A stretch of 27,254 bases of DNA from Deltaproteobacteria bacterium (GTDB taxonomy: Bacteria > Desulfobacterota > Desulfobacteria > Desulfobacterales > JAFDDL01): the NCBI GenBank assembly GCA_019310865.1, contig JAFDDL010000018.1, forward strand, positions 1 through 27,254, read 5' to 3'. How positions within the stretch are numbered: the first letter of the stretch is position 1; the number at the start of each line of letters is the position of its first letter. The translations under genes and the position numbers were made by a program. Below, one piece after another: positions 1-9,700 of the stretch. The notes beneath the pieces are model-generated. The model was not told where the DNA came from. It saw only the letters and a program-made list of their open reading frames with translations, and searched no databases.

Positions 1-1307
1 GCCAGTTCAGCACTACCACCATCATAATCAATACTGACAACCGTAGGCTTTCGGCCGGTATGTTTCCTTAAATATTCGATTACAGCGGGAGTTGTGTCCT
101 GACCGACATCCTCGATGTGATAGATCATTCTAGGAATAATTCGCTCGACAAGAACCATGGAAAACGCCGCATCCTTGTAAACAACATCCAATACCTCCGA
201 AAAGTGGGTTGCATCCAGAGACATAGAAAGACTGTCGAGCGGATTTCCGACTATGGAGCCGACATCCAGTATTTGCCGACGCAACGCATCCCGGCTCGCC
301 TCGGAAAGGTCAGGCACTTCGAGCCCCTCAGCTGAAACGATATCGCCTGCGATAACGATTCTGCCACCGCCGCCGCTACCGACGAAAACCCCGCTTCTCT
401 GCGGCGCCGACAGCATACTCACGGCAATCAACGCATCCATCCATTCCTCGATGGTTCGAACCAGGATAACGCCGGTCTGCCGGGAAAAGGCTTCCCAGGC
501 AGCATCACTTCCCCCCATGGCGCCCGTGTGAGAGGCCGCTGTTTTTGCCCCGGTCTCGGTTCGCCCCCCCAAAAGAAGGACAATGGGCTTTTTCAGATTG
601 ACTTCTTTGGCAATTTTGAGAAACCGCCGCCCATCCCCTACACTTTCCAAGTACATGCCGATGATCTCAATCGCATCGTCCTGAGCGAAATATTCCAGGT
701 AATCACATCCATCAAGTACCGTCGCATTACCGAAACTGACCGCCTTTTCAATGCCCAGGTTAAGAAAAGTTGCATATTCGGTGATACGCTGGGTAATCCC
801 GCCGCTTTGTGAAATAATCCCCAATGGGCCCGATTTGCCAGGGCTTTCACCATATAGTGTCAACCCGGATGGTGGGCAATATGGTCCCAAGCAGTTGGGC
901 CCCATGACCAAGAGACTATTTTGTTTGGAAATCCGTAGAATCTCCGCTTCCAGCGCGTTGCCTTCCGGAGTGCTGATTTCACCAAAGCCGGCAGACAGGA
1001 GATGAATATGTTTTAATCCAATTCGCCCACAGGTTTCCAGCAGGCCTGGAACGCGGCCGGCCGCCAGAGACACAATGGCCATATCCGGGACTTCCGGCAG
1101 GGCCTCCAGGTCCGGATAGACCTGAACCCCCATGATCTCTTTGGCTTTTGGGTTTATGGGATATACTTTTCCTTTATATCCACACTCTATAATTCGGCTT
1201 AAATAACTAGCTCCGCCAAAATTAAATCTTTTGCTTGAAACACCAACAACAGCAATGCTTTGGGGATTGAAAAATTTATCTAAATCTCTATTGGAAATTT
1301 TCATCAT
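1..1307 (-). CDS. ADP-forming acyl-CoA synthetase, alpha (CoA-binding) subunit, 3' end outside window
   Basis: Translating the minus strand from the ATG at 1307 (a second in-frame ATG is at 1304) gives an open frame of 435 codons that runs off the left edge. The product starts MKISNRDLDKFFNPQSIAVV and has the Rossmann CoA-binding domain (SIAVVGVS, about residues 17-24; NPKAKEI near 51; GPNCLG near 135). The succinyl-CoA-ligase-like domain follows, with ISQSGG near 164. The segment AASHTGA contains His259, the position of the phosphohistidine in ADP-forming acetyl-CoA synthetases. These enzymes turn acyl-CoA + ADP + Pi into acid + CoA + ATP, or the reverse, through a phosphohistidine. The start lies 1 nt after the beta-subunit stop with GGAAAG upstream, so the two are coupled. 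Acyl specificity cannot be read from the sequence. Confidence 0.9.
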   Translation of the reverse strand, partial: MMKISNRDLDKFFNPQSIAVVGVSSKRFNFGGASYLSRIIECGYKGKVYPINPKAKEIMGVQVYPDLEALPEVPDMAIVSLAAGRVPGLLETCGRIGLKHIHLLSAGFGEISTPEGNALEAEILRISKQNSLLVMGPNCLGPYCPPSGLTLYGESPGKSGPLGIISQSGGITQRITEYATFLNLGIEKAVSFGNATVLDGCDYLEYFAQDDAIEIIGMYLESVGDGRRFLKIAKEVNLKKPIVLLLGGRTETGAKTAASHTGAMGGSDAAWEAFSRQTGVILVRTIEEWMDALIAVSMLSAPQRSGVFVGSGGGGRIVIAGDIVSAEGLEVPDLSEASRDALRRQILDVGSIVGNPLDSLSMSLDATHFSEVLDVVYKDAAFSMVLVERIIPRMIYHIEDVGQDTTPAVIEYLRKHTGRKPTVVSIDYDGGSAEL

Positions 1308-1308
1308 A

Positions 1309-1989
1309 TCAGCTTTCCGAGTTTCCAAGTATGACCAGTGCATCCACTGCCACCGGTTGATTCATTTGAAATTTGACCGGATTGATGTCGATCTCACTAA
1401 TTTGCTCATATTCCAGTCCAATTTGTCCAAGGGTCATCAACATATCGGCTAAGGCATCCCGGTCGACAGCCGGTTTACCCCGAACCGGGCCTAAAACATT
1501 TTTTCCCTTGATTTCATCCAGCATACCCATGGCATCCATTCGGGTGAGGGGCGCGATTCTAAATGAAACATCCTTAAGGATTTCGGTAAAAATACCGCCC
1601 AGCCCAAACATGACACAGGGCCCAAATTGGGCATCCCGATTAAAGCCCATCACCAGCTCTCGATCCCCTTTGATCATTTGCTGAACAAGAATCTCGTTCA
1701 CGGGTGCTTGCCTGCAGGACATCAGCCTTTCATAGGCCTGTCGGACTTCCGCCTCAGTTCTCAAATCGACCGCAATGAGGCCCAGTTCACTCTTATGGCT
1801 CAGTGTCTCTCCAGAACCCTTTAACACCACCGGATATCCGATATCGGCCGAAACGGCGACGGCATCATCTACCTGACTGACAACCTGTTCGACGGTGGTT
1901 AGCATACCGTGCTCGGCCAAAAACCGTTTTGAATCATGTTCCGACAAAGCCTTGGCGCCTTTTTCAATCGCAATCTGAATAATTTCCAC
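1309..1989 (-). CDS. ADP-forming acyl-CoA synthetase, beta (ATP-grasp) subunit
   Basis: The product is 226 residues, the usual size of a stand-alone ATP-grasp_5 subunit of ADP-forming acyl-CoA synthetases. Visible signatures are GYPVVLKGSGETLSHKSELG (residues 51-70), with the conserved His65 proposed to relay phosphate, then FGPCVMFGLGGIFTEILKD, the ATP-grasp core, and EIDINPV near the C-terminus. It should pair with the alpha subunit encoded immediately downstream to form the alpha2beta2 enzyme that interconverts acyl-CoA and ATP. The start is a GTG at 1989 with GGGAGA about 9 nt upstream. It begins 15 nt after the stop of the AMP-forming ligase, consistent with one operon. Confidence 0.92.
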   Translation of the reverse strand: MEIIQIAIEKGAKALSEHDSKRFLAEHGMLTTVEQVVSQVDDAVAVSADIGYPVVLKGSGETLSHKSELGLIAVDLRTEAEVRQAYERLMSCRQAPVNEILVQQMIKGDRELVMGFNRDAQFGPCVMFGLGGIFTEILKDVSFRIAPLTRMDAMGMLDEIKGKNVLGPVRGKPAVDRDALADMLMTLGQIGLEYEQISEIDINPVKFQMNQPVAVDALVILGNSES

Positions 1990-2004
1990 GTTGCTTTTCT
2001 CCCA

Positions 2005-3552
2005 TTATACCTTTCCGGTGTGATTCCAATATGCTTCCTTTAGACGGCGTTTGAATAGTTTACCAGTCGGTGTTCGGGGCAGTTCTTCTCGAAAGTTGAT
2101 GCTTTTAGGGGATTTTATTTTGGAAAGATGCTTGTGACAAAAGGCGATGAGCTCGGCCTCCAGTCCCGGACCGGAATCGGCCATATTTTTCGGTTGCACA
2201 ACACCCTTGACCTCCTCGCCGAACTCTTCATTGGGAATCCCAAACACCGCCACATCCATCACTTTTGGGTGAGTGATGAGAACATTTTCCGCCTCCTGAG
2301 GGTAAATATTCACTCCACCGGAAATGATCATGTCGGCTTTTCGATCCGTCAGGTAGAGATAGCCCTCTTCATCTACATAACCGATGTCTCCCATGGTCGT
2401 CCATCCCTTTGCAGTGGTGGCAGCCGCAGTCTTTTCCGGATCGTTATAATACTTGAAAGGCTTTCCGTCCGAGAAATAGACCGTGCCGACCGTTTCAGGC
2501 GGCAACTCCTTCTCATCATCATCAAGGATGTGTATTTCGCCTATAACCGCGCGACCCACTGATCCCCTATGGGCAAGCCACTCCTGGGAAGTAATGATGG
2601 TGCTTCCATTTCCTTCGGTGCCTGCGTAATATTCCATTAATATGGGCCCCCACCATTCCATAATCTGTTCTTTGACTGGAATGGCAATGGGTGCAGCACC
2701 GTGAATCGCCACCTTCATACTGGACAAATCGTACTTTTTTCTTTCAGATTCGGGCAGATTTAGCATTCGAACAAACATGGTCGGTACCCAGTTGGAATGG
2801 GTTACACCATATTTTTCGATCAACAAAAGCGCCTGGGTTGCATCGAATTTTTCCATAATGATCAATGTACCGCCAAATCGATGAACCATTAAGGAAAATC
2901 TCAACGGGGCAGTATGATATAGAGGAGCCGGCGAGAGATAAACCATGTCGCCGTTATAACCGTAGCTTTCAAACCAAGCAATAGCTGCCGGATCCAACTC
3001 ACCGACGGCGCCTTCATCGTCGTCCAAGTCCCATACAACAATCCCCTTGGGGCGGCCAGTGGTACCGGATGAGTAAAGCATTTCGGCGCCTCCTCTTTCA
3101 TCCGGCAGCGGCGTTGTTGGGCACTGTTCGGTCAACTTTTCATAGGCACTGTAGCCCGAAATAATGCCATCCACCATAAGCCGGTGCGCCACCTTGGGAA
3201 TCGTGTTGATTAACAACCCGGCGACGTTGCCCATGGCAAGGGATGTGAGAAAAACTTTGGCGTTGCAGTCGTTTACGATATACGTAACTTCGTCTGCAGT
3301 CAAATGACGACTGATGGTTGTATAATAGAGCCCGGTTCGCTGCGCTGCCCAGACAATTTCCAGGAACCGGACGTTGTTTTCCATTAAAATAGCGATATGG
3401 TCTCCGGTTACCAAACCGAATTTTCGGAAAAGATGGGCACAGCGGTTGGCACGTTCTTCAAGTTGCCCGTAGGTGACCACCTCACCGCTCTCTGCCATAA
3501 TATAAGCCGGTTTGTTGGGTGTTTTTTTGGCATAACTCCTGGGAAAATACAT
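2005..3552 (-). CDS. AMP-forming acyl-CoA synthetase (class I adenylate-forming ligase)
   Basis: The product is 515 residues, a normal length for a fatty-acid/carboxylic-acid:CoA ligase of the ANL superfamily. The P-loop-like motif LYSSGTTGRPKG is at 159-170, the YYAGTEG motif lies mid-protein, and the hinge region YLTDRKADMIISGG with VNIYPQEAEN is near 405-428. The C-terminal PRTPTGKLFKRRL carries the catalytic Lys near residue 502. The enzyme adenylates a carboxylic acid with ATP and transfers it to CoA in the cytoplasm. The substrate cannot be named; FadD3/bile-acid-type and medium-chain ligases look similar. It sits 37 nt after the transporter gene and has a strong GAGGGG site. Sharing an operon with an ADP-forming synthetase suggests one enzyme activates the substrate and the other conserves energy from a product. 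Confidence 0.93.
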   Translation of the reverse strand: MYFPRSYAKKTPNKPAYIMAESGEVVTYGQLEERANRCAHLFRKFGLVTGDHIAILMENNVRFLEIVWAAQRTGLYYTTISRHLTADEVTYIVNDCNAKVFLTSLAMGNVAGLLINTIPKVAHRLMVDGIISGYSAYEKLTEQCPTTPLPDERGGAEMLYSSGTTGRPKGIVVWDLDDDEGAVGELDPAAIAWFESYGYNGDMVYLSPAPLYHTAPLRFSLMVHRFGGTLIIMEKFDATQALLLIEKYGVTHSNWVPTMFVRMLNLPESERKKYDLSSMKVAIHGAAPIAIPVKEQIMEWWGPILMEYYAGTEGNGSTIITSQEWLAHRGSVGRAVIGEIHILDDDEKELPPETVGTVYFSDGKPFKYYNDPEKTAAATTAKGWTTMGDIGYVDEEGYLYLTDRKADMIISGGVNIYPQEAENVLITHPKVMDVAVFGIPNEEFGEEVKGVVQPKNMADSGPGLEAELIAFCHKHLSKIKSPKSINFREELPRTPTGKLFKRRLKEAYWNHTGKV

Positions 3553-3589
3553 CTTCGTTACCCCTCAGCAATTTAATTCAAAGTCAATT

Positions 3590-4981
3590 TTATGATAAAT
3601 CGGCCTGTAATTCAGCCGATGCCTCCTTTAAAGAATTCATGGATGTCGCGCGTTTCCCACGTGTTTCAATGCGGCGCCGGATAATCGTATGCCGGCGGTG
3701 ATCGATGGGGAAGAACCAAACCGTGATACTGGAAACTGCCAGAAAGATCGCCGGCAGGATAAACGTCGTGAAAGCAATTCCGAAAATAGCGAATCGCGAA
3801 TTGGGTCCCGCCACTGTATACCCAAAGGCGCTGACCATCATGAAACCGAGTCCGGCGCCAAGGGCAATGCTCAATTTGCTAATCAGCGTCATTGTTGAGA
3901 AATAGCTGGCCGACCGGTTGACACCGGTTTTGAGGATGTCGTAATCGATCACATCACCCAGCACCGCCATGGGCGCGACATAAATGATGGCCGTGAATAT
4001 CGACTGGATGGTAATCAGCACAAGAAAGGGTATCAACGATGCCTCACCGGGATCTAAAAGAGGATACAAGATGAAGACAATCGCCATGATTCCCTGGCCG
4101 ACCGCCCAAGCCTTGTGCTTGCCGTATTTATAGATAATTTTTAACCAAAATGGGATGGCTATAAACGCGGATATGGCACTAATTACCAACATATAGGGAA
4201 AGAAACGTCCGAGTTGCAAATAGCTGTCGCAATATAAGTACGTAAGCGCCTGGCACATGCCTAAGCCCAACCAGGTCGGAAATAATACGACGCAAAAGTA
4301 CCAAAAAGGCTTGTTTCCCTTGACTGAGTACAATAGACCCTTAACGGACGGCTGTTCGGTTGCCACATGTTGGCCTTCCGGTCCCCACCGCATGGCGAAC
4401 AACGCGATGAGCGGGATGAGCACCACCAGAAATATTGCGACGGCCTTGAGCGTTTCAGGCGTGTAGCCCTGGGTTGCAAATATGGGGACCAACGGAATAA
4501 TCGCGACCGTCAGTAAGCCCAGTTGTGAAAATAGACCAACAAAGCTACTGATGCGCGATCGCTCATCGTAATGGTGCGATATCTCGGTACCCCAAGCCCG
4601 ATGGGGAATATCAATGATCGTGTACGCCAGAAAACCCAATAGGTACCAGACCAAAAAATACAGCGCACCCGAACCTTTGTTGGGCACAAACAGGCAATAT
4701 ATCGACACCATGGCCAGGATGAGGCCACCCAGAACCCAAGGTTTACGTTTGCCCAGCGGTGACTTCGTAATATCCGACAGATAACCAATCAACGGATCGG
4801 TTACCGCATCGAACAACCGCCCGACGATGAGGATTGTACCGACCACCGTCAGACTAATACCGGCGTACTTGGCATAGAAGGTGGGAATAATGGCCATCAT
4901 CGGGTATAGAATTGCACCGCAAATCAAGATGGGTGTGGCGTAGGCAAACAGCCGCGAGAACGGAACACGTTGATCGGACAT
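3590..4981 (-). CDS. MFS transporter, GPH (glycoside-pentoside-hexuronide:cation symporter) type
   Basis: The product is 463 residues with about 12 hydrophobic segments. The GPH/MelB-like signature is clear after the second helix: FDAVTDPLIGYLSD (57-70) followed by GKRKPW (77-82). A second diagnostic stretch, VLGDVIDYD, lies before helix 9-10. The family carries out cation-coupled symport of sugars, but many members in catabolic clusters take up organic acids, steroids or glycosylated compounds. The neighbours here are a hydrolase and acyl-CoA ligases, so an acylated or carboxylated substrate is a better guess than a simple sugar. That is inference from context only. The start ATG at 4981 has AAGG upstream; 82 nt separate it from the hydrolase gene. 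Confidence 0.88.
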   Translation of the reverse strand: MSDQRVPFSRLFAYATPILICGAILYPMMAIIPTFYAKYAGISLTVVGTILIVGRLFDAVTDPLIGYLSDITKSPLGKRKPWVLGGLILAMVSIYCLFVPNKGSGALYFLVWYLLGFLAYTIIDIPHRAWGTEISHHYDERSRISSFVGLFSQLGLLTVAIIPLVPIFATQGYTPETLKAVAIFLVVLIPLIALFAMRWGPEGQHVATEQPSVKGLLYSVKGNKPFWYFCVVLFPTWLGLGMCQALTYLYCDSYLQLGRFFPYMLVISAISAFIAIPFWLKIIYKYGKHKAWAVGQGIMAIVFILYPLLDPGEASLIPFLVLITIQSIFTAIIYVAPMAVLGDVIDYDILKTGVNRSASYFSTMTLISKLSIALGAGLGFMMVSAFGYTVAGPNSRFAIFGIAFTTFILPAIFLAVSSITVWFFPIDHRRHTIIRRRIETRGKRATSMNSLKEASAELQADLS

Positions 4982-5063
4982 AATAAACCTACCTTCTTTC
5001 TTTAATTTTGCTCATCTGTTGCAGGCAATAGTGCAATAGTATTCGATTTGACTGACAATCACA

Positions 5064-6263
5064 TCAAAATTGTCCATTTCCCAAAGTCCGCAGTTGGAAA
5101 TGCAGATCATCAGACCGATGGATGACCGGGGCTGCTTCATCGCCCGTATCGCGGATAAAATAGTTGATCGTCAGTGATCTTTCCTCCAAATCATAATAAC
5201 CGTGCCAAAGGGTTCGCGCCGGAACTTCCCCGGCATATTGCCCTTCGCCGACGGGTTGTACGGCAGCGACGCATTCGGCATTTGCACGGATGAAATCCAT
5301 GTCAAGCGGGGCGTTGTGGGCGGCAAGTCTTTTTTTCACGGTCTCAAGCCGCTCAACGGACCCCGTTACGCTCTCATGATTCAAGACCTCGTGTTCCCGG
5401 AGCGGATGGTTGGTAACCGGCAATGGGGCGCCACCGCAGTCATGAAACAGCGGCTTGTTTCCCTGCTGCATTCCCTCAAAAACAAATCCGTCTCCATGTC
5501 GATCACCGACGATATAATGAAGCGGATGCCCTATATAATAATGCATCGTGGTGAGCAGCTTCTCTTTGGCTTCATGGGCATCCTTGCAAGTTTCCAATAT
5601 GTAACGGGGAAGTTGCGCGCTCCATATGCCGACACCCGGACTATGGTCCGTGAAATCACCAAAATTATAACAACAATTAGCCGGGAATTCCGTATCTATT
5701 AGGGGCAGTCCGGTTTCGTTGTCTGAAAGCAATGCCATGGTCAATCCTTCCGAGTTTATCCCATCTGTGGCAATGCCCAGCAGATCATAGGCACACATGA
5801 AGAGACTGGGGTACCCCTCGTCCGGGTATATCTCCATTAGATAGGGGTCTGTTGTGGACGCGGGTAGGCCTTCGGGATTAACCGGAAAATCGTAATTGCG
5901 ACTAAACATCGCATGACCGTTGGCGGTGGTATTGTTGGGATAATAAACATTGGAGCAACCGGGCAGGGTAAACAGATGGCCAAATTCTAATTGATCCCCC
6001 AGCAGGTCTACTTCGAAAACCTCGGCCGCACCCAGCATTCTCTGATAATGGGTTGGCCAGTTTTGCTGCATGTATTCACGGTTCACCCGCGTGATAAGGG
6101 AATCGGACGACGGCATCAGGCCCATACCATGACGGTCCCCGGCAATCGCTGCCAGATGCCGACCGATATCAATTTGACTGCCGCGCAAAACAAGATGACG
6201 AACCGTGGGATAGTCCTCGGGACCGCCACCGGCAATGATTGTCTCTTTAATATCTAAGGTCAT
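5064..6263 (-). CDS. C45-family Ntn hydrolase / acyltransferase (isopenicillin N acyltransferase-like)
   Basis: The product is 399 residues. It resembles C45 peptidase/acyl-CoA:6-APA acyltransferase-like proteins, which cleave themselves to expose an N-terminal Cys nucleophile and then hydrolyse or transfer acyl-amide bonds. The expected cleavage site is visible as LPGCSN, giving Gly102-Cys103. The downstream SRNYDFP (121-127) and TNHP further on fit the Ntn fold. No signal peptide is seen, so it is probably cytoplasmic. The ATG at 6263 overlaps the STAS stop (ATGA), so the two are translationally coupled. In this operon it probably releases a carboxylic acid from an imported amide or ester for the ligase downstream. 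Known members range from penicillin acyltransferases to N-acyl-amino-acid hydrolases, so specificity is open. Confidence 0.85.
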   Translation of the reverse strand: MTLDIKETIIAGGGPEDYPTVRHLVLRGSQIDIGRHLAAIAGDRHGMGLMPSSDSLITRVNREYMQQNWPTHYQRMLGAAEVFEVDLLGDQLEFGHLFTLPGCSNVYYPNNTTANGHAMFSRNYDFPVNPEGLPASTTDPYLMEIYPDEGYPSLFMCAYDLLGIATDGINSEGLTMALLSDNETGLPLIDTEFPANCCYNFGDFTDHSPGVGIWSAQLPRYILETCKDAHEAKEKLLTTMHYYIGHPLHYIVGDRHGDGFVFEGMQQGNKPLFHDCGGAPLPVTNHPLREHEVLNHESVTGSVERLETVKKRLAAHNAPLDMDFIRANAECVAAVQPVGEGQYAGEVPARTLWHGYYDLEERSLTINYFIRDTGDEAAPVIHRSDDLHFQLRTLGNGQF

Positions 6264-6550
6264 TTTGTATTTATCTCCGCTATAGTTGTTTTACCATCCG
6301 GATAGATTTCCATTTTTAGAAAACCTGGGAGTCCTTTCATTCGTACCTTGTCACGATACTTCAACAACAAATCTATTCCAAATCGGTCAATATGTGTAAT
6401 ACCAGCAAGTTGCAGAACAAGTTGTTTCTGGCTTTTTTCGTTTCTGACTAGAATATCTTTCAGTGTTTGAATCGATTGATAGTTCAAAACACCATCGACT
6501 TTTATGGCAATTGAATCAGAACCAAGCCCCTTTTCTTGGATATATATCAT
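6260..6550 (-). CDS. STAS-domain protein (anti-sigma-factor-antagonist-like)
   Basis: The product is 96 residues and consists only of a STAS domain: an N-terminal beta strand pair (SIAIKVDGVLNYQSIQTLKD), the core strand QLVLQLAGITHID, and the following helix. In SpoIIAA-type antagonists the loop after the core strand holds the phosphorylated Ser (usually D-S-S/T-G). Here the loop reads HIDRFGID, with no Ser or Thr, so switching by phosphorylation is unlikely. It is the first gene after the sigma-54 promoter, has a good GAGGTG ribosome site, and overlaps the hydrolase by 4 nt. No partner kinase is encoded nearby. Its role in a catabolic operon is unclear. Confidence 0.82.
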   Translation of the reverse strand: MIYIQEKGLGSDSIAIKVDGVLNYQSIQTLKDILVRNEKSQKQLVLQLAGITHIDRFGIDLLLKYRDKVRMKGLPGFLKMEIYPDGKTTIAEINTK

Positions 6551-6584
6551 TGGTATTTCACCTCAGTTTTTCGGTTATAATTAC

Positions 6585-6601
6585 AGCAAGTATTATGCCA
6601 A
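6585..6601 (-). promoter_or_regulatory. Sigma-54 (-24/-12) promoter of the STAS-C45-GPH-ligase operon
   Basis: On the minus strand this reads TTGGCATAATACTTGCT. It matches the sigma-54 consensus (TGGCAC-N5-TTGCW) with the invariant GG and GC exactly 10 nt apart. Transcription would start about 25 nt before the STAS ATG at 6550, leaving room for the GAGGTG ribosome site. The gene immediately upstream encodes a sigma-54 activator with an intact GAFTGA motif, which makes the call stronger than sequence alone. Confidence 0.78.
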
Positions 6602-6679
6602 AATCTTAGATTCTAATTAATTGTATTTTATCAGGAAGTTATAAAACCAGTGTAGATGGTGCAACGATTCAAGTCTCGG

Positions 6680-6702
6680 TATTTCGTCATACCAACGAAA
6701 TA
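6680..6702. promoter_or_regulatory. Inverted repeat, candidate enhancer (UAS) for the sigma-54 activator
   Basis: TATTTCGT and ACGAAATA form perfect 8-bp arms around a 7-nt spacer. The dyad lies about 80-100 bp upstream of the -24 element, the typical place for an enhancer site, and in the gap after the activator gene. It is AT-rich and has no T-run on the minus strand, so an intrinsic terminator is less likely. That the adjacent regulator binds it is inference. Confidence 0.5.
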
Positions 6703-6724
6703 TAAAAATTGTTTGGATATTAAT

Positions 6725-9700
6725 TTACTTTGTCATATTAATATTGTGTTTTTTCATCCTTGAATACAGTGTGTTGGGGTGAATATCTAGAAGTTTTGCC
6801 GCACCGTCGGAACCATAGATTTTGCCGCCTGTTACTTCGAGCGTCTGAATAATATGGAGACGCTCCAATTCAGCAAGTGCGACTAACGACCCATCGGAGC
6901 CCGACTGGAAATAATTCGTCTCTAAATCAGGTGTTTTAAAACGATCATTGATACTTAATATAACACCTCTTTCAACTACATTTTCCAACTCTCTGACATT
7001 TCCAGGCCAATTATTAGCCGACAGGACATCCATATCAGCTTTTGAAATACCTTCTATGGCTTTCCCCATTTTTGCCGAATAAATTTTCAGAAAATACCGG
7101 ACCAATAACGGAATATCTTCTTTACGTTCCCGAATAGGTGGCACATTGATGGGAAACACATTCAGTCTAAAATAAAGATCCTCACGAAATTTTCCCTCGT
7201 TGATGAGTTTCCCAAGATCACGATTCGTTGCCGTTATTAAACGAAAATCAGAAGCGAGTGTTTCTTTTCCACCAACCCGCTCAAACTCTCTGCTTTGGAT
7301 AACTCTCAACAATCGGATTTGCACCTCCAGAGAAACATCGCCGATTTCGTCAAGAAATAAGGTCCCATTGTTGGCCAATTCGAACCGGCCGGCTCTTTTT
7401 TCCGTAGCACCCGTGAACGCACCCTTTTCATGACCGAAAAGTTCACTTGCGATTAACGTATCTGGAAATGCACTACAATTTACCCGAATAAAAGGACCAT
7501 CCTTTCGTGGACTTGTGCGATGGATCGCTCTTGCGATTAGTTCCTTGCCAACACCTGTCTCTCCATAAATTAATACGGTTGCATCGGTACCGGAAACACT
7601 GTCCACATCCTTTAAAACACGCTTGATAGCGCTGCTTTTTCCAATGATTCCCTCAAAATGGATGCTGTCAAGATGTTGCTCTTCAAAGTATTGTTTTTCC
7701 TCTTTGAGTTTCTGGTTAAGGGTATTTATCTCTTCGTAGGCATTCACATTGTCCAGTGCAATGGAAGCTTGTGCAGCGAAATACTGCAGGATTTCAAGAT
7801 CGCTTTTTTTAAATTTATTGGAAAACAAGCGGTTGTCATGATAAAGCACCCCGACCACCTTGTCCCTGAATTTCATGGGCACACAGATGCAGGATTTGAT
7901 GACACCGGATTGCGGGTCGGTTTTTTTCTGATCCGGATTTACCGGAAAAATGCGTCCTTTTCCAGTCGAACCGGTTTTCTTAATCGTTTCCATGGAGAAT
8001 TTAAAATTTGGGTGAGCAATATCGTCGGCGACCAGGTTTCTTGCCGCTCTCAGTTTTAGCTCAGATGAAGTCGCGTCCGTATCAAGCATAAAAATTGCAC
8101 CACGCTCCGCGCCAGTAATATAATTTGCCTTTGAAATGATATGATGAACCAACTCCTTATTGTCTCTGATCGTCGATATATGTTGACTTAACACCATGAT
8201 CTCTTTCAGAAGCTCTCTATCCGTAAACTGGTCTTTAACCAATAATCTTAGGCTCTTGGGAACCATATCCGCTCCGACTGAATTCACGATCTCTTTGGCC
8301 TTTTTTTTCGCCCGTTGCGCTTTATCCATGGCGCCCTTGGCTTTGTATTCTTTTGAAAGCTCCAAAAGCGTCTGAGCCTGTAATATCTTGTATCCCGATT
8401 TTTCTTGACATTTTAATGCATTCTCAAATGCGTGAATGACTTGATCCTGCGGTTTGCCGTTTAACCGTAGAATAAGACCTTTATAATAATAACCACTGCT
8501 CTTGGCGAATAAGTTCCGGCTATTGATTGCCCGATCAATTTCTCTTTTTAAGGAAAGATTTCCAATACGGGGAAGTTCCTTTTTTTCCATCGCCCAACAC
8601 AAATCAGCCAAACCAACAATAGGTGTTCTGATCACATCCTCGTTGGGCATCTTCTCGATGAACCGTTTTATGTAGTCAACGCTTTTATTTATCTGATTTT
8701 TCTTATAAAATACATTGGCCAATAATACCAAAGTGACAATTTCAAGCCATTGGTTTTGAACTTTAATTGCAGCTGAAAGGCCCTTTTCAAGGTAACTAAT
8801 CGCCTCTTCTACTCTGCCATACGCGAGAAGGAGACTTCCGATAGTATGGCTTGACTGACATAAAATGTAATGATTCCCTTTGTTTATGCTATTTTTATAA
8901 ATCGAATCCAGTAAACCAAAACCGTGTGTCACATTTCCAGTGTGTACGTAAGCAGCACCTATCGTAAGAGCTCCCATTGACGAAAAATGCCCATGGGGAT
9001 ATCTTTCCACGTCTTCCATAATCATTTCATAATGGTTGACAATCTCTTTAAGAAGCCCTTGATTAAAAAGATAAAATATGTAAAAAGCAGCACAAGCTCG
9101 TCGTAAATAGTCATCATTAATTTCCTTAGCCAGTGAAAATCCTTTTTCAAAATGCTTGAGGGCATTTGAATAGTTCGAAAGAAACCATTCATTTTTCGCC
9201 AGATGCAATTCTAAAAAGACGGTTTGCCTTTTCATACCGTTGCGCTGGGCCATGATAAGCGCATTTTTCAGAGCGGGTATTATTTCTTGTGATTTTAAGG
9301 TCGCCTCGACGATTTTGGAAATGTTGATTGCCGCTTTTATATACAGATCAATTTCCTCAGCACCCTCTTTTTCAGCAAGATCTTCTAAAATTTTTTTGTA
9401 ACATTTATGGGCATCTTCATAACGATTGCTAGATCGATAAATATCACCTGCCTTTAATAGAAACCGGCAGTTGGAAAGGGCGTAATTGAGATGAAGCAGG
9501 CAACAGGCGATTGAATGTATCTTTTCATAATTATCGATAGGTGTTTTTAATAAAACAGATGCTATTTTCCTATACATTAACGCTTTTTCATGGATATCAA
9601 GAGTATCTTGAAACCGCTTTTTCCGCGTATCGTTTTTAAAGCAATAATACTCAATATTTTCTTTTATAACAATATGTTGATTCATGGCCTCATCAAAAAT

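Noticed and set aside
638..1005. Short open frames overlapping the acyl-CoA synthetase alpha gene on both strands
   Set aside because: They are shadows of the long minus-strand frame, which has clear family motifs throughout.
5117..5130. 14-bp match (GATGGATGACCGGG) to the MITE terminal repeat inside the C45 hydrolase gene
   Set aside because: It is embedded in well-behaved coding sequence with no partner arm nearby. Most likely coincidence.
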